Notes: generated by a model from the sequence alone, not told the origin. 36,207 bases of DNA from Corynebacterium sp. (GCF_030530965.1 NZ_JAUMTY010000011.1:1-36207); one strand, 5' to 3'; positions 5,907 through 14,790 are shown, numbered from the stretch's first letter. Numbers and translations are program-made.

Positions 5907-7069
5907 ACGCCTCGCCCCAGACCCACTCCTCCCCGGTTGATGAGAACGGTCATCTCACCTCCGGCAGTGGCGAGCGTACGTCGTTTTGGACTGCCGTCGG
6001 CCTGGTGGCTGGCCGTGAGATGAAGGTCAAGATGATGTCCAAAGCGTTCGTGGTGACCACGGTGATCGTGCTCGGGCTGCTTATGCTGGGTGTGCTTTTG
6101 GCTCCGCGCTTGGGTGATCTCTTTGCTGGCGACGGGAAGAAAGTGGCCGTGACCGCCGAAACTTCCCAGGTGGTACAAGGCCTTGGCGATTCCTACAAAC
6201 CTCAGGTCGTGGACTCCGCGGAAGCTGCAAAGGACGCCGTACGTAACGGCGACGCAGACGCCGCGGTGATCACGGACAAGTCATCCCCTGCCGGCATCAC
6301 CGTCGTCGGGCTGGACTCCACGCCAGAGAATATGGTCCAGGCTCTGTCGGTGTCTCCGAACGTGGAGTTACTAGATCCAGACGCCCCTAACCCAGGCGTA
6401 CGATATTTCATCGCCTTCGGGTTCGGCATCGCGTTCTTTATGATCGCTATCATCTACGGCCAACAGATCGCCGTCTCAGTGATCGAGGAAAAACAGTCTC
6501 GCATCGTAGAGATTCTTCTCGCGACAATCCCGGCGAAGGCCCTGATGACCGGCAAAGTCATCGGTAACTCCGTGATGGCTTTCTTGCAAGTGGTGCTGAT
6601 CGCCGGGGTCCTTCTACTGGGCATGCGGTTTAACAACTCCGTTCTACCGCTCGACGGCCTCAGAGCACCGATCCTGTGGTTCGTGTTGCTATTCGCGATC
6701 GGTTTCGTGATGATCGCTTCCCTCTACGCCGCGGCCGCCTCCCTCGTTTCTCGTCAGGAGGACATTGGTTCGACGTCGATGCCCGTGATGATGCTGATTA
6801 TGATCCCGTACGTCGCGGTGATCTTCTTCAACGACAACCCAGAGGCGCTGCGGATCATGGCGCTTATCCCCTTCTCTGCCCCCGTGGCAACGCCACTGCG
6901 CGTGTTCTTGGGCCAGGGCACGATCTGGGATCATCTGCTCTCCCTCGGCATCCTGCTCGTGGCGACCGCACTGGCGATCTGGTTCGCGTCGGCGATCTAT
7001 GAGCGCTCGATCCTTCGTACAGGGCAGGCCATTAAGTGGTCCCAGGCCCTGCGTGCACGGAATGAGTAA
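5903..7069 (+). CDS. ABC-2 type transporter permease (NatB-like)
   Basis: A 388-residue membrane protein overlapping the ATPase gene by 4 bases. The cytoplasmic N-terminus (about 45 residues, with VAGREMKVKMMSKAF) leads to TM1. A large extracytoplasmic loop (about residues 75-150) contains a DGKKVAVTAET stretch and repeated Ala/Val segments. Five further hydrophobic helices follow from about residue 155, including EEKQSRIVEILLATIPAKALMTGK, the hallmark cytoplasmic segment of ABC-2/NatB permeases. The architecture of one helix, a big loop, then five helices is typical. It forms the export channel for the preceding ATPase. Only 21 bases separate it from the convergent CDF-like gene and no terminator is visible there. 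Confidence 0.93.
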   Translation: MNASPQTHSSPVDENGHLTSGSGERTSFWTAVGLVAGREMKVKMMSKAFVVTTVIVLGLLMLGVLLAPRLGDLFAGDGKKVAVTAETSQVVQGLGDSYKPQVVDSAEAAKDAVRNGDADAAVITDKSSPAGITVVGLDSTPENMVQALSVSPNVELLDPDAPNPGVRYFIAFGFGIAFFMIAIIYGQQIAVSVIEEKQSRIVEILLATIPAKALMTGKVIGNSVMAFLQVVLIAGVLLLGMRFNNSVLPLDGLRAPILWFVLLFAIGFVMIASLYAAAASLVSRQEDIGSTSMPVMMLIMIPYVAVIFFNDNPEALRIMALIPFSAPVATPLRVFLGQGTIWDHLLSLGILLVATALAIWFASAIYERSILRTGQAIKWSQALRARNE

Positions 7070-7090
7070 AAATGACGCACTTCTAAGCAG

Positions 7091-7786
7091 CTATCCTTCA
7101 GTGGCGGCAAGAGCCTCGTGAGACGAGGCAGCACACGACTCCCCTTCCCACGCTTCCTTGCCCTCATGAACAGCAAGAGCAGCCACGACCAGGGCAGCTA
7201 CAGGGTCGGCCCACCACCATCCGAAGAGCCAATCCACAGCCAAGCCGACCAGCACCGCCACTGACAAGTACGCGCACACCAAAGTTTGTTTAGAGTCAGC
7301 CACCGCACTCGACGAGCCCAAGGCTCGACCTGCGTCTCTTTCAAGAAAGGACACGAGAGGCATGATGATGACACTTGCTATCACCATGCCCAAGCCGACA
7401 GCGCTGTGATCAGGTTCCCGATGATTCACCAAAGTGATCACTGACTCCACAGTGACATACGCGGCCAGCAAGAAAAACAACCATGCGATCAACCGCAGCG
7501 TGGGCTTCTCCCACCGCTCAGGGTCTCGTCGGCTATATTGCCACGCGATTGCTACTGCAGAAGCAACCTCAATCGTCGAATCGAGGCCGAAACTTACCAA
7601 GGCGCCAGAGGAGGCAAGCCGCCCCGCACTCACTGTTACCACAGCTTCAACCACGTTGTATGCAATCGTAAACGCGACAATGAAACGAATACGCCGTTGT
7701 AACTGGTGAACACGATGGGAACTACCTATTTCATTCACAGCTTTATTGTGCTCTCCAAGGCAGAGAACGACACATTCGCACCCCAC
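7091..7786 (-). CDS. Cation efflux (CDF-like) membrane protein
   Basis: 231 residues from a GTG start. It resembles the cation diffusion facilitator fold in six hydrophobic segments. The first metal-site region reads SFGLDSTIE in place of the classical HxxxD. The second is ADPVAALVVAALAVHEG, keeping the Asp of the DPxxA motif. No His-rich loop and no C-terminal cytoplasmic metal-binding domain are present. The shortened form with SFGLDSxxE is a recurring bacterial subgroup, usually annotated as cation transporter without tested substrate. The N-terminus is Cys-rich (GCECVVLCLGEH); GTG 28 codons later is possible as an alternative region of initiation. It is last in a run of four transport genes, 15 bases behind SulP. 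Confidence 0.88.
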   Translation of the reverse strand: MGCECVVLCLGEHNKAVNEIGSSHRVHQLQRRIRFIVAFTIAYNVVEAVVTVSAGRLASSGALVSFGLDSTIEVASAVAIAWQYSRRDPERWEKPTLRLIAWLFFLLAAYVTVESVITLVNHREPDHSAVGLGMVIASVIIMPLVSFLERDAGRALGSSSAVADSKQTLVCAYLSVAVLVGLAVDWLFGWWWADPVAALVVAALAVHEGKEAWEGESCAASSHEALAATEG

Positions 7787-7801
7787 CTGCCTATCCGAGA
7801 A

Positions 7802-9301
7802 CTACTCGTCCACGATCGCCAGTGAGGACAACCGACGTAGACGCTCTAAGCTAGCGCCCGTCGCGCCCACAACCTGAACATGTTTACCGCGCTGGCGATA
7901 CTTGTAAGCAATAGATTCCAAAGCTGATACGGCGGAAGAATCCCACACTTCGGCGTCAGAGACATCAATTTCGATAGTTTTCGCCGGGTCAGTGTAATTA
8001 AAGCTGAACACCACGTCATTACTCGACGCAAAAAACAACTGTCCCCGAACCCGATATCGACTGGTCTCCGGAGAATGGTCCACCTGCTCCACCGTCACCA
8101 TATGGGCCACGCGACGAACAAACATCACGCTTGCGCCCACTACCCCACACACGACGCCGACCGCGAGGTTATTTGTCACCACTGTCGCGATAATCGTCGC
8201 ACCCATCACTGCCGTCTCGCTCAGCGGCATTCTCCGGAGCGTTCTCGGGTCGACCGAGTGCCAATCCATCGTCGAAAAGGCGACGACGAACATCACGGCG
8301 ACGAGCGCGGCCATCGGGATTTGCCCAACGATCTCCCCCAGCGAAACCACCAGCACAAGGAGAAAAACACCGGCAAGAAGCGTCGAGAGGCGTGTACGGG
8401 CCTGAGCGTGGCGTACATTGATCATCGTCTGGCCGATCATCGCGCAACCGCCCTGGCCTCCGACGAAGGCACTAGCGACATTCGCAATCCCCAGGCCCCA
8501 TGACTCTCTGGTTTTATCAGAGTGCTGGTCCGTGATGTCATCAACAAGTTTCGCGGTCAACAACGACTCGATGAGACCGACGATGGCGGCCCCCAGCGCG
8601 TACGGCGCGATAACCCCGAAATGGCGGAACCCGAACACTACATCCGGAATGATCAACGACGGCACCCCATGGGGCAGTTCTCCCTGATCACGGACGGTGG
8701 GAACGTCGATATGCCCCAGAATGGCCAACGCTGTCACAACCACAATGGCCACCAAGGGACCTGGAATGACTCTATTCACGCGCGGCCAGACAACCATAAT
8801 GGCAAGGCTTATGGCAACCAGCACATAAACCATCCACGGCACGTGAATGACGTGCTGGAGTTGGGCAAGAAAAATGAGGATAGCCAGGGCGTTTACGAAC
8901 CCGTTCATCACGCTTCGCGGAATAAAGCGCATTAAGTTGGCGACGCCGCCGAGCCCCAGAGCAATCTGGATCAGTCCCGCCAACAAGACCGCGGGAACCA
9001 GATACTCCACTCCGTGGTTTTTCACCAGCGGGGCCATGACGAGCGCCACTGATCCTGCCGCCGCCGTGACCATCGCGGGCCTGCCGCCGGTAAAAGCGAT
9101 CGCCACGCACATGACGAACGATGTGAATAAGCCAACTCGCGGATCGACGCCCTCAACGATCGAGAAAGAAATCACTTCGGGGATGAGGGCGAGCGAGGTT
9201 ACCAACCCGCCGAAGATCTCCGTACGGAACCGACCCCACGAAGAGAAGGCCGACCGGAAAGAACCGACCGTCGCTGGATGGTCGGTAACGGCATCCTTCA
9301 C
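7802..9301 (-). CDS. SulP-family anion transporter with C-terminal STAS domain
   Basis: 499 residues from GTG at 9299-9301, one base after the KtrA stop; a TTG at 9346 would give 15 more residues but overlap ktrA by 44 bases. The membrane part has about 12-14 helices and the SulP opening GGLVTSLALIPEVISFSIV followed by GLFTSFV and TGGRPAMVTAAAGSVALV. The STAS domain starts near SRYRVRGQLFFASS and contains the conserved DVSDAEVWDSSAV loop. SulP proteins carry sulfate, bicarbonate or other anions. The substrate is not determined here, but its position behind a potassium uptake system would fit a bicarbonate-type, ion-homeostasis role. No carbonic anhydrase domain is fused. Confidence 0.95.
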   Translation of the reverse strand: MKDAVTDHPATVGSFRSAFSSWGRFRTEIFGGLVTSLALIPEVISFSIVEGVDPRVGLFTSFVMCVAIAFTGGRPAMVTAAAGSVALVMAPLVKNHGVEYLVPAVLLAGLIQIALGLGGVANLMRFIPRSVMNGFVNALAILIFLAQLQHVIHVPWMVYVLVAISLAIMVVWPRVNRVIPGPLVAIVVVTALAILGHIDVPTVRDQGELPHGVPSLIIPDVVFGFRHFGVIAPYALGAAIVGLIESLLTAKLVDDITDQHSDKTRESWGLGIANVASAFVGGQGGCAMIGQTMINVRHAQARTRLSTLLAGVFLLVLVVSLGEIVGQIPMAALVAVMFVVAFSTMDWHSVDPRTLRRMPLSETAVMGATIIATVVTNNLAVGVVCGVVGASVMFVRRVAHMVTVEQVDHSPETSRYRVRGQLFFASSNDVVFSFNYTDPAKTIEIDVSDAEVWDSSAVSALESIAYKYRQRGKHVQVVGATGASLERLRRLSSLAIVDE

Positions 9302-9302
9302 G

Positions 9303-9989
9303 CTATTTCCGGGCAAATGTTTCAATCCGCTCTGGGCTTCCTGCAAGGATCAGTGCATCCGTAGATTCAAAATCACGGCCATCGGTCGCCGGAACCCACT
9401 GGCCACCGTCGCTCCGTACCGAGACAACGTGCACTTTGTAGTCCTCCCACAAGCGTCGGTTATCGAGTGGATCGCGAAGAAGCACTTTGTTCGGCTTGGT
9501 CATGATCATGCTGTAGCCCTTGTCGAACTGCACGAATTCCTGGATGTGGCCTCCCAGCATGTGCGCGACCCGGCGACCAGTATCGGCCTCTGGGCGGACC
9601 ACATGGTGGACTCCCAGCTGAGTCAAAATCCGTCCATGGGCCTTAGAGTCCGCTTTGGCCCACACATCCTTAACCCCGAGCTCCATGAGGTTCGACGCGG
9701 TCAAGATGGAGGCCTCAAGGTTCGACCCAATCGCAACAACCGCGCGGCCAACCTGATCAACACCCAACTGGCGGAGGGCTTCAATATCAGTAGAGTCAGC
9801 GACGGCAGTATTCGTGACGATATCGGCTGCATTCTGGACCATCCGCTGCCTGCTGTCTATTCCCATCACTTCGACGCCGTGGTCCGTCAGTTCCCTAGCC
9901 ATCGCGGAGCCGAAGCGCCCTAAACCGACAATAACGACCGGCGCGAGATTCATCTTCGGACGGGTTGTTGATGAAAAGAAATGCACCAT
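9303..9989 (-). CDS. KtrA/TrkA-type potassium channel regulatory subunit (RCK)
   Basis: 228 residues. The ATG is preceded by AGGGGAGG at ideal spacing. An RCK_N Rossmann domain starts at VVIVGLGRFGSAMARELTDHG (GxGxxG), with the acidic strand end in VMGIDS that binds the nucleotide ribose. The conserved AVVAIGSNLEASILTA and AKADSKAHGRILTQLGVHHVVRPE blocks follow. The C-terminal 80 residues form an RCK_C domain (MTKPNKVLLRDPLD, GQWVPATDG, LILAG). RCK rings on the cytoplasmic side gate the KtrB pore in response to ATP/ADP or NAD(H), and the C-domain can bind c-di-AMP in other bacteria. ktrB lies 115 bases upstream on the same strand. Confidence 0.95.
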   Translation of the reverse strand: MVHFFSSTTRPKMNLAPVVIVGLGRFGSAMARELTDHGVEVMGIDSRQRMVQNAADIVTNTAVADSTDIEALRQLGVDQVGRAVVAIGSNLEASILTASNLMELGVKDVWAKADSKAHGRILTQLGVHHVVRPEADTGRRVAHMLGGHIQEFVQFDKGYSMIMTKPNKVLLRDPLDNRRLWEDYKVHVVSVRSDGGQWVPATDGRDFESTDALILAGSPERIETFARK

Positions 9990-10024
9990 CGGGATTGTCC
10001 TCCCCTAGTTGCGATTTTACTAAT

Positions 10025-10062
10025 CCTGACGTGGACGGACGACGCTCTTCCACCGTGTCAGG
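10025..10062. repeat. Imperfect inverted repeat between ktrB and ktrA
   Basis: CCTGAC (10025-10030) pairs with GTCAGG (10057-10062), with an inner TGGA/TCCA pairing. It forms a bulged hairpin in the 115-base ktrB-ktrA gap. There is no T-run, so it may be an RNA stability or attenuation element instead of a terminator. Confidence 0.3.
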
Positions 10063-10104
10063 TCTTTAAAAACTACTCTCGTTCCAGCGTCTAACCAATG
10101 ACGT

Positions 10105-11490
10105 TTAACCAATGAACGGTCGTTCTTCTGGATACGAGAAACGTCGCGCTTTATCCTGACCAGCTAGCGCGGTGACCAATGTGATCGGACCGATGCGGCC
10201 CAGATACATAATGAAGCACAAAATAATTTGCGACGAGCCCTGCAATGACGGCGTGATACCCGTGGTCAAACCGACGGTGCCGAATGCTGAGGTGACTTCA
10301 AACAGAATTTGGGAACCAGTGAACTTATTTTCGATCAACATCAACGAGATGACACCGACCGCGACCAACATGATTCCCAACGCGAATACTGTCATCGCCT
10401 GCCGAACAACTGAGTAGGAGATTTTTCGGTGGCCAATGACGGTGTCAGTCTCGCCACGGAATTCTGCAATCATCGCCGCCACGAGAACAAGAAGCGTTGA
10501 GATTTTAATGCCACCCGCGGTTCCTGCCGAACCGCCACCAATGAACATGAAAATGTCAGTGATAAAAAGTGTTGACGGATGAAACTGCCCGTAATCCACT
10601 GAATTGAAACCCGCGGTACGAGGGGTCACGGATTGGAAAAACGCGGTAAGAATTTTTTCACCTATCGGCATTCCAGACATGGCCTTGTTCCATTCCAAGA
10701 CACCGATCACAAGCCAGCCGCCTAAGACCAAAACGGCGGTTCCGATGAGCGTCAGGCGGGACGTCACACTGAGATGGCCAAGTCGCTTGTCTCGGTTGGA
10801 CGAGTTCCAGCCACGTGACACGCGGATCCTCAGCCGCGTGACCAGTTCGCGAAGGACCGGGAAGCCCAAACCACCAATGATGATGGAGCCGGCCAGGGGC
10901 AGGAGGATCCACGCATCCGCGGCATATGGAACAAGGTTGTCTTTCCGGAGGCCGAAACCCGCGTTGTTAAATGATGAAATCGCGTGGAAAAGGCCTTCCC
11001 CCATGGCGCGGTCAACCGACATTCCGTACTTATTGGCAAATCGCGATGCCAACATCAGAGTCACAGCACCTTCTACCAAGGCTGTAAAACCGAGGGTGGC
11101 AATGAGAGTGGACTTCACGTCGCCAATAGATAGTGTGCGCCCTTCCGCAGCGGCATTCATCCGCAGTCGAAGACCGAACCGCCCCGTGAGAATCATCCCA
11201 GCTAGCGAGGTCAAACTCATGATCCCCAAGCCACTGAGCTGAATGAGGGTGGCAATGATGATCTTGCCCGTGGTGCTCCAGTGCCCTCCCGTATCCACGA
11301 CAGTCAGCCCCGTCAGCGAGACGGCCGACGTCGACGTAAAAACTGCTGTTAAAGGGTCAGTCACCGTGTGCGTCACACTGGAAAACGGCATCATCAGCGC
11401 TAGAGCACCGATAACGATAAGCCCAAAGAACCCGATGGACACTAACTGTGTCGGATTGAGGGAGCGCCCACCTATCCTTCTTTTTGCCAC
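10105..11490 (-). CDS. KtrB/TrkH-type potassium uptake membrane subunit
   Basis: 461 residues from GTG 11490. Four pore-loop repeats each carry the selectivity glycine: SAVSLTGLTVVDTG, SSFNNAGFGL, TPRTAGFNSVDYG and SAFGTVGLTTGITP. This is the K+ filter arrangement of the Trk/Ktr/HKT superfamily. Length matches KtrB and not the longer TrkH. It pairs with the RCK regulator encoded downstream to import potassium, probably driven by sodium or the membrane potential. The Shine-Dalgarno before GTG is weak. A TATAAT promoter element lies about 70 bases upstream. The basic N-terminus (MAKRRIGGR) is cytoplasmic. Confidence 0.96.
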   Translation of the reverse strand: MAKRRIGGRSLNPTQLVSIGFFGLIVIGALALMMPFSSVTHTVTDPLTAVFTSTSAVSLTGLTVVDTGGHWSTTGKIIIATLIQLSGLGIMSLTSLAGMILTGRFGLRLRMNAAAEGRTLSIGDVKSTLIATLGFTALVEGAVTLMLASRFANKYGMSVDRAMGEGLFHAISSFNNAGFGLRKDNLVPYAADAWILLPLAGSIIIGGLGFPVLRELVTRLRIRVSRGWNSSNRDKRLGHLSVTSRLTLIGTAVLVLGGWLVIGVLEWNKAMSGMPIGEKILTAFFQSVTPRTAGFNSVDYGQFHPSTLFITDIFMFIGGGSAGTAGGIKISTLLVLVAAMIAEFRGETDTVIGHRKISYSVVRQAMTVFALGIMLVAVGVISLMLIENKFTGSQILFEVTSAFGTVGLTTGITPSLQGSSQIILCFIMYLGRIGPITLVTALAGQDKARRFSYPEERPFIG

Positions 11491-11559
11491 GAGAGGGAAT
11501 AGTAGGCCTGCACTCGGCTCGGTGCTAGTCGGATGGACGAAGTCGCATTAAAGAATTCC

Positions 11560-11565
11560 ATTATA
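11560..11565 (-). promoter_or_regulatory. Candidate -10 element (TATAAT) for ktrB
   Basis: A perfect TATAAT on the minus strand, placing the transcript start near 11553 and giving a leader of about 60 bases before the ktrB GTG. The -35 is not obvious. The rest of the 262-base divergent region (11491-11752) shows no gene and no recognisable c-di-AMP riboswitch. Confidence 0.5.
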
Positions 11566-11752
11566 TGAGACTTGTTTTTCGCATTTCGGGAAAGTATCCT
11601 ATGCCTACTTGACGTGCCTAGATGGCGCCACCCCTGCCTACTAGTCATCCAAGGTCCTATAGCCAACCTCTTTGCTATATCAGTCATCTGCCCATAAATA
11701 CGTGAAGCATGTACATGCCTAAAGCGTGTATTGAGTAATAAGGACTATTCGC

Positions 11753-13135
11753 GTGACTTCTGCTACCCGAGCGCCGGGTTCCACTACCGTCTCCCCTGGT
11801 ACAGCCTCCCCAATGACAGACCCGTCGATGCGTCGGAAAATTATCGTCGCATCCATGGTGGGAACAACAATCGAGTTTTATGATTTCTATGTTTACGCCA
11901 CAGCCGCGGTAGCTGTTTTCCCCTATTTATTCTTTCCAGATAATGACGACCCGACGGTTAAACTTTTCGCATCTTTTGCGACGTTCGGACTCGCTTTTCT
12001 CGGTCGGCCACTGGGCTCCGTCGTTTTTGGGCATTTCGGCGACCGAATCGGCCGCAAAGCAACGCTAGTCGCCTCGCTCCTCACCATGGGGATAGCGACA
12101 TTCATCATCGGTTTATTGCCGACGTATGGGACCATCGGCTTATTCGCGCCTGCACTATTAGCACTCATGAGGTTCAGCCAGGGGCTCGGCCTTGGTGGAG
12201 AATGGTCGGGGGCAGCACTTCTGGCCACAGAAACCGCCTCAAAAGATAAAAGAGCGTGGGCTGCGATGTGGCCGCAATTGGGAGCACCGATTGGTTTCCT
12301 GGTAGCCAACGGATCCTTCCTTATCCTCGCAACCACCTTGGGTTACACCATCGGTGACACCTCCGGCGCATTCATGTCGTGGGGATGGCGTATTCCGTTC
12401 CTCTTCTCTTCAGTCATGGTCATTATCGGCCTATGGGTTCGCTTCTCATTAGAAGAAACCCCCGTCTTCAAGAAAGCCGTTGAATCTGGCAAGCGGGTCG
12501 ACGCACCACTCGCGGAAGTCTTCAAGACATCATGGGTTCAAATTATCCAAGGCACCTTAGTCATGGTGTCCTGCTACACGCTCTTCTACCTCATTACAAC
12601 GTGGATTTTGTCATACGGCATTGGAAAACCCGAGGACTCAGCTGGCCTGGGAATCCCCTACGAAGAATTCCTTGTTCTACAACTCATCTCAGTATTGATG
12701 TTTATGGGAACCATTCCATTTGCAGCCCTGGGCGCCGATAAACGGGGCCGTCGGAAATCGCTACTCACATCATCGGTCGCCATGCTCATTTTCGCGGCTC
12801 TGTTCCCCGTGTTACTGAATTCCGAGTCAGCGAACAAAATGACGGTACTGATCTTCCTCATCGTGGGCATGGGTGTAATGGGGTGCATTTTCAGCCCCAT
12901 GTCCGCAGTTCTGCCGGAACTCTTCCCCACTAACGTCCGCTACACCGGCTCGGGAATTGCATACAATCTTGCGTCGATTCTGGGAGCTGCCATCGCACCC
13001 TTCATCGCAACATGGCTGGTTACACGGTTCAGTGTCGACATGGTCGGTCTCTACCTCGCTGTCACCACCGTGATATCCATGATTGCTATTTGGGTGATCC
13101 CAGAAACCAAGCACAAAGACATGAGCGAAACGTAG
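11753..13135 (+). CDS. MFS transporter, metabolite:H+ symporter (MHS) family
   Basis: 460 residues, GTG start with AAGGA 8 bases upstream. After a polar 30-residue N-terminus come 12 predicted helices. TM1 contains VGTTIEFYDFYVYA, the hallmark of the MHS family (ShiA, ProP, KgtP relatives). The loop 2-3 motif GHFGDRIGRKATL and a second copy in the C-half (ALGADKRGRRKSLL) are the MFS A-motifs. MRFSQGLGLGGEWSGA is a further MHS signature. Such proteins import osmolytes, aromatic acids or dicarboxylates with protons. The substrate cannot be told from the sequence and no catabolic genes sit nearby. It is divergent from ktrB and ends at a clear terminator. Confidence 0.95.
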   Translation: MTSATRAPGSTTVSPGTASPMTDPSMRRKIIVASMVGTTIEFYDFYVYATAAVAVFPYLFFPDNDDPTVKLFASFATFGLAFLGRPLGSVVFGHFGDRIGRKATLVASLLTMGIATFIIGLLPTYGTIGLFAPALLALMRFSQGLGLGGEWSGAALLATETASKDKRAWAAMWPQLGAPIGFLVANGSFLILATTLGYTIGDTSGAFMSWGWRIPFLFSSVMVIIGLWVRFSLEETPVFKKAVESGKRVDAPLAEVFKTSWVQIIQGTLVMVSCYTLFYLITTWILSYGIGKPEDSAGLGIPYEEFLVLQLISVLMFMGTIPFAALGADKRGRRKSLLTSSVAMLIFAALFPVLLNSESANKMTVLIFLIVGMGVMGCIFSPMSAVLPELFPTNVRYTGSGIAYNLASILGAAIAPFIATWLVTRFSVDMVGLYLAVTTVISMIAIWVIPETKHKDMSET

Positions 13136-13159
13136 TGGAACGTAAATCGACGTAGAACG

Positions 13160-13188
13160 ACGTAGAGGGATGGCCTCTACGTTTTGTT
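13160..13188 (+). terminator. Rho-independent terminator after the MHS transporter
   Basis: A 9-bp perfect stem ACGTAGAGG / CCTCTACGT (13160-13168 with 13174-13182), 5-base loop, followed by TTTTGTT. Just before it the sequence ACGTAGA is repeated without a pairing partner. Confidence 0.9.
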
Positions 13189-13229
13189 CTCCCCCACTCT
13201 CCTATTCCTGGTCACGCGACGCTCTGTTT

Positions 13230-13235
13230 TACAAT
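13230..13235 (+). promoter_or_regulatory. Candidate -10 element (TACAAT) for the phosphoribosyltransferase gene
   Basis: TACAAT lies downstream of the terminator and about 100 bases ahead of the ATG at 13333. The -35 region is weak. Confidence 0.35.
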
Positions 13236-13332
13236 CGGTACACGGCTTTTCAGCCGAAGCCAGTGTGACTCGTCGATCATGTGGCCGACGTGCTGGCACG
13301 GATCAGTTCCCTGCGACAACGAGGACAAGGAT

Positions 13333-13869
13333 ATGACGGCGTCAACGAACTCATCAGACAAAAACAAGGGCCCAGTTATCGACGGAGCAACCGAAGGTGA
13401 CCGCGAAGAGCTCACATACGAAAAGTTCGGTTGCGCCATGCGTGAGCTCGCTCAAACAGTCATTGATGATTACGAGCCTGACCTCATCTTGTCCATCGCG
13501 CGCGGCGGTCTCCTAATTGGTGGCGCGCTGGGATACGCCATGGGGATTAAGAACGTATCGGTCATCAACGTCGAGTTCTATACCGGCATCAACGAGCGTC
13601 TGGAGACACCCATCATGCTGCCGCCCACTCCGGACGCGGTAGATCTCACGGGAATGAAAGTCCTCATTGCCGACGACGTCGCCGATACTGGGAAAACACT
13701 GGAGCTCGTGCAGGAATTCTGCAAAGAAACGGTCAAAGAGTCCCGCACCGCGGTTATTTACGAAAAGCCTCAGTCGGTCATTAAATCTGACTACGTATGG
13801 AAATACACAGATAAGTGGATTAATTTCCCGTGGTCGACGCTGCCCCCGGTTAAGCCCACTAACAAGTAA
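13333..13869 (+). CDS. Purine-type phosphoribosyltransferase
   Basis: 178 residues from ATG 13333. GAGG at 13321-13324 gives a good ribosome site and the family-like sequence only starts after this point, so upstream in-frame ATG 13279 is unlikely. The PRPP-binding signature VLIADDVADTGKTLELV is at about residues 112-128. The upstream ILSIARGGLLIGGALGYAMGI block is the second PRPP loop region. C-terminal IYEKPQSVIKSDYVWKYTDKWINFPW resembles hypoxanthine/xanthine PRTases, where the aromatic stacks on the base. The enzyme probably salvages a purine base to its nucleotide using PRPP, though the exact base is unresolved. It is monocistronic, between a terminator and dedA. Confidence 0.92.
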   Translation: MTASTNSSDKNKGPVIDGATEGDREELTYEKFGCAMRELAQTVIDDYEPDLILSIARGGLLIGGALGYAMGIKNVSVINVEFYTGINERLETPIMLPPTPDAVDLTGMKVLIADDVADTGKTLELVQEFCKETVKESRTAVIYEKPQSVIKSDYVWKYTDKWINFPWSTLPPVKPTNK

Positions 13870-14022
13870 TCCCTGCCCCATAAGCAACGGAATGCTCGCC
13901 GTAGCAGCTCCACTGCGTGTCACAGGCAACATGGAGTAGCCTAGAGCGCTTGAGAGCAAGACTACTGCCGGGGCTCTCATCGACGACTACACGATCTGAG
14001 TTGATTGGGGTGTGAGCGAAGC

Positions 14023-14790
14023 ATGTTCGACGTCAATATGCTGATCAATACTTTCGGCTTCATTGGCGTCCTCGCCATCATCTTCATGGAAACCGGCATG
14101 CTCATCGGCTTCATCTTCCCCGGTGATACCCTGCTGTTCACCGCGGGTATTTTGGCAGCCCAACCTCACCCCTTCGCGCACGTGTGGCAACTGATGCTCA
14201 CCGTCCCCATCGCCGCAATCGCAGGCGACCAAGTCGGTTTCTTGTTTGGACGCAAGGTTGGCCCGCGAATTCTCGAATCCAGAGCGATGACCTGGATGGG
14301 CCCCCGAGCTCTTGACCGCACTCATCATTTCTTTGATCGATTCGGCGCGCCCACGGTGATGCTCGCGCGTTTCATCGGCGTGGTGCGCACACTGACCCCC
14401 GTCGTTGCGGGCGTTTCTGGCATGAAACACCGAACGTTCACTCTCTGGTCCGTCATCGGTAGCACAGTATGGGGCGCAGGAGTGATCGCAATTGGGTACT
14501 GGTTAGGGGGTATTCCTCTGATCGACAAATACGTTCACTGGTTTATCGTTCTTGGGCTTTTGTCCGTCGTCATACCGGCTTTGTTCAAGGCCACCCAACT
14601 CGCGTGGAGAAAGCACCGCAGTAATCGGGATCAGACCAATCAGAATGCCCAGGGCACCCAAGACGCTGAGGAAGACTCCGCAGACGTTGCGTCGGAATCC
14701 GTTGCCGAGCCTTCCAACTCCTCTTCCTCTACTCGCTCTTCTTCGGCTTTAGAAGAACAAACTGAGCGACATCCAATTCACCGCGCATAA
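14023..14790 (+). CDS. DedA-family (VTT domain) membrane protein
   Basis: 255 residues from ATG 14023 (an in-frame TTG at 14005 has no better support). Conserved DedA motifs are ETGMLIGFIFPGDTLLFTAGI, the GDQVGFLFGRKVG segment and the re-entrant FGAPTVMLARFIGVVRTLTPVVAGVSGM, with the paired Arg residues used for proton coupling. Four to six hydrophobic segments lie before residue 195. DedA proteins are envelope-homeostasis factors and some flip undecaprenyl phosphate or phosphatidylethanolamine. The last 60 residues are a polar, Ser/Glu/Asn-rich tail that looks disordered. Its 3' end overlaps the convergent CFA-like gene by 62 bases, entirely within that tail. Confidence 0.94.
   Translation: MFDVNMLINTFGFIGVLAIIFMETGMLIGFIFPGDTLLFTAGILAAQPHPFAHVWQLMLTVPIAAIAGDQVGFLFGRKVGPRILESRAMTWMGPRALDRTHHFFDRFGAPTVMLARFIGVVRTLTPVVAGVSGMKHRTFTLWSVIGSTVWGAGVIAIGYWLGGIPLIDKYVHWFIVLGLLSVVIPALFKATQLAWRKHRSNRDQTNQNAQGTQDAEEDSADVASESVAEPSNSSSSTRSSSALEEQTERHPIHRA

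Noticed and set aside
8847..9923. A 358-codon plus-strand open frame
   Set aside because: It is antisense to sulP and ktrA, both with clear family motifs. Its translation shows no domain.
10604..11242. A 212-codon plus-strand open frame
   Set aside because: Antisense to ktrB pore-loop repeats; its composition (R, P, S-rich) is typical of shadow frames.
11491..11752. Possible c-di-AMP (ydaO-type) riboswitch upstream of ktrB
   Set aside because: The region carries a TATAAT but I could not find the conserved riboswitch core sequences; the leader from that promoter would be only about 60 bases, too short.
13952..13978. GAGAGC / GCTCTC inverted repeat ahead of dedA
   Set aside because: Six-bp arms 15 bases apart, without other support; likely chance.
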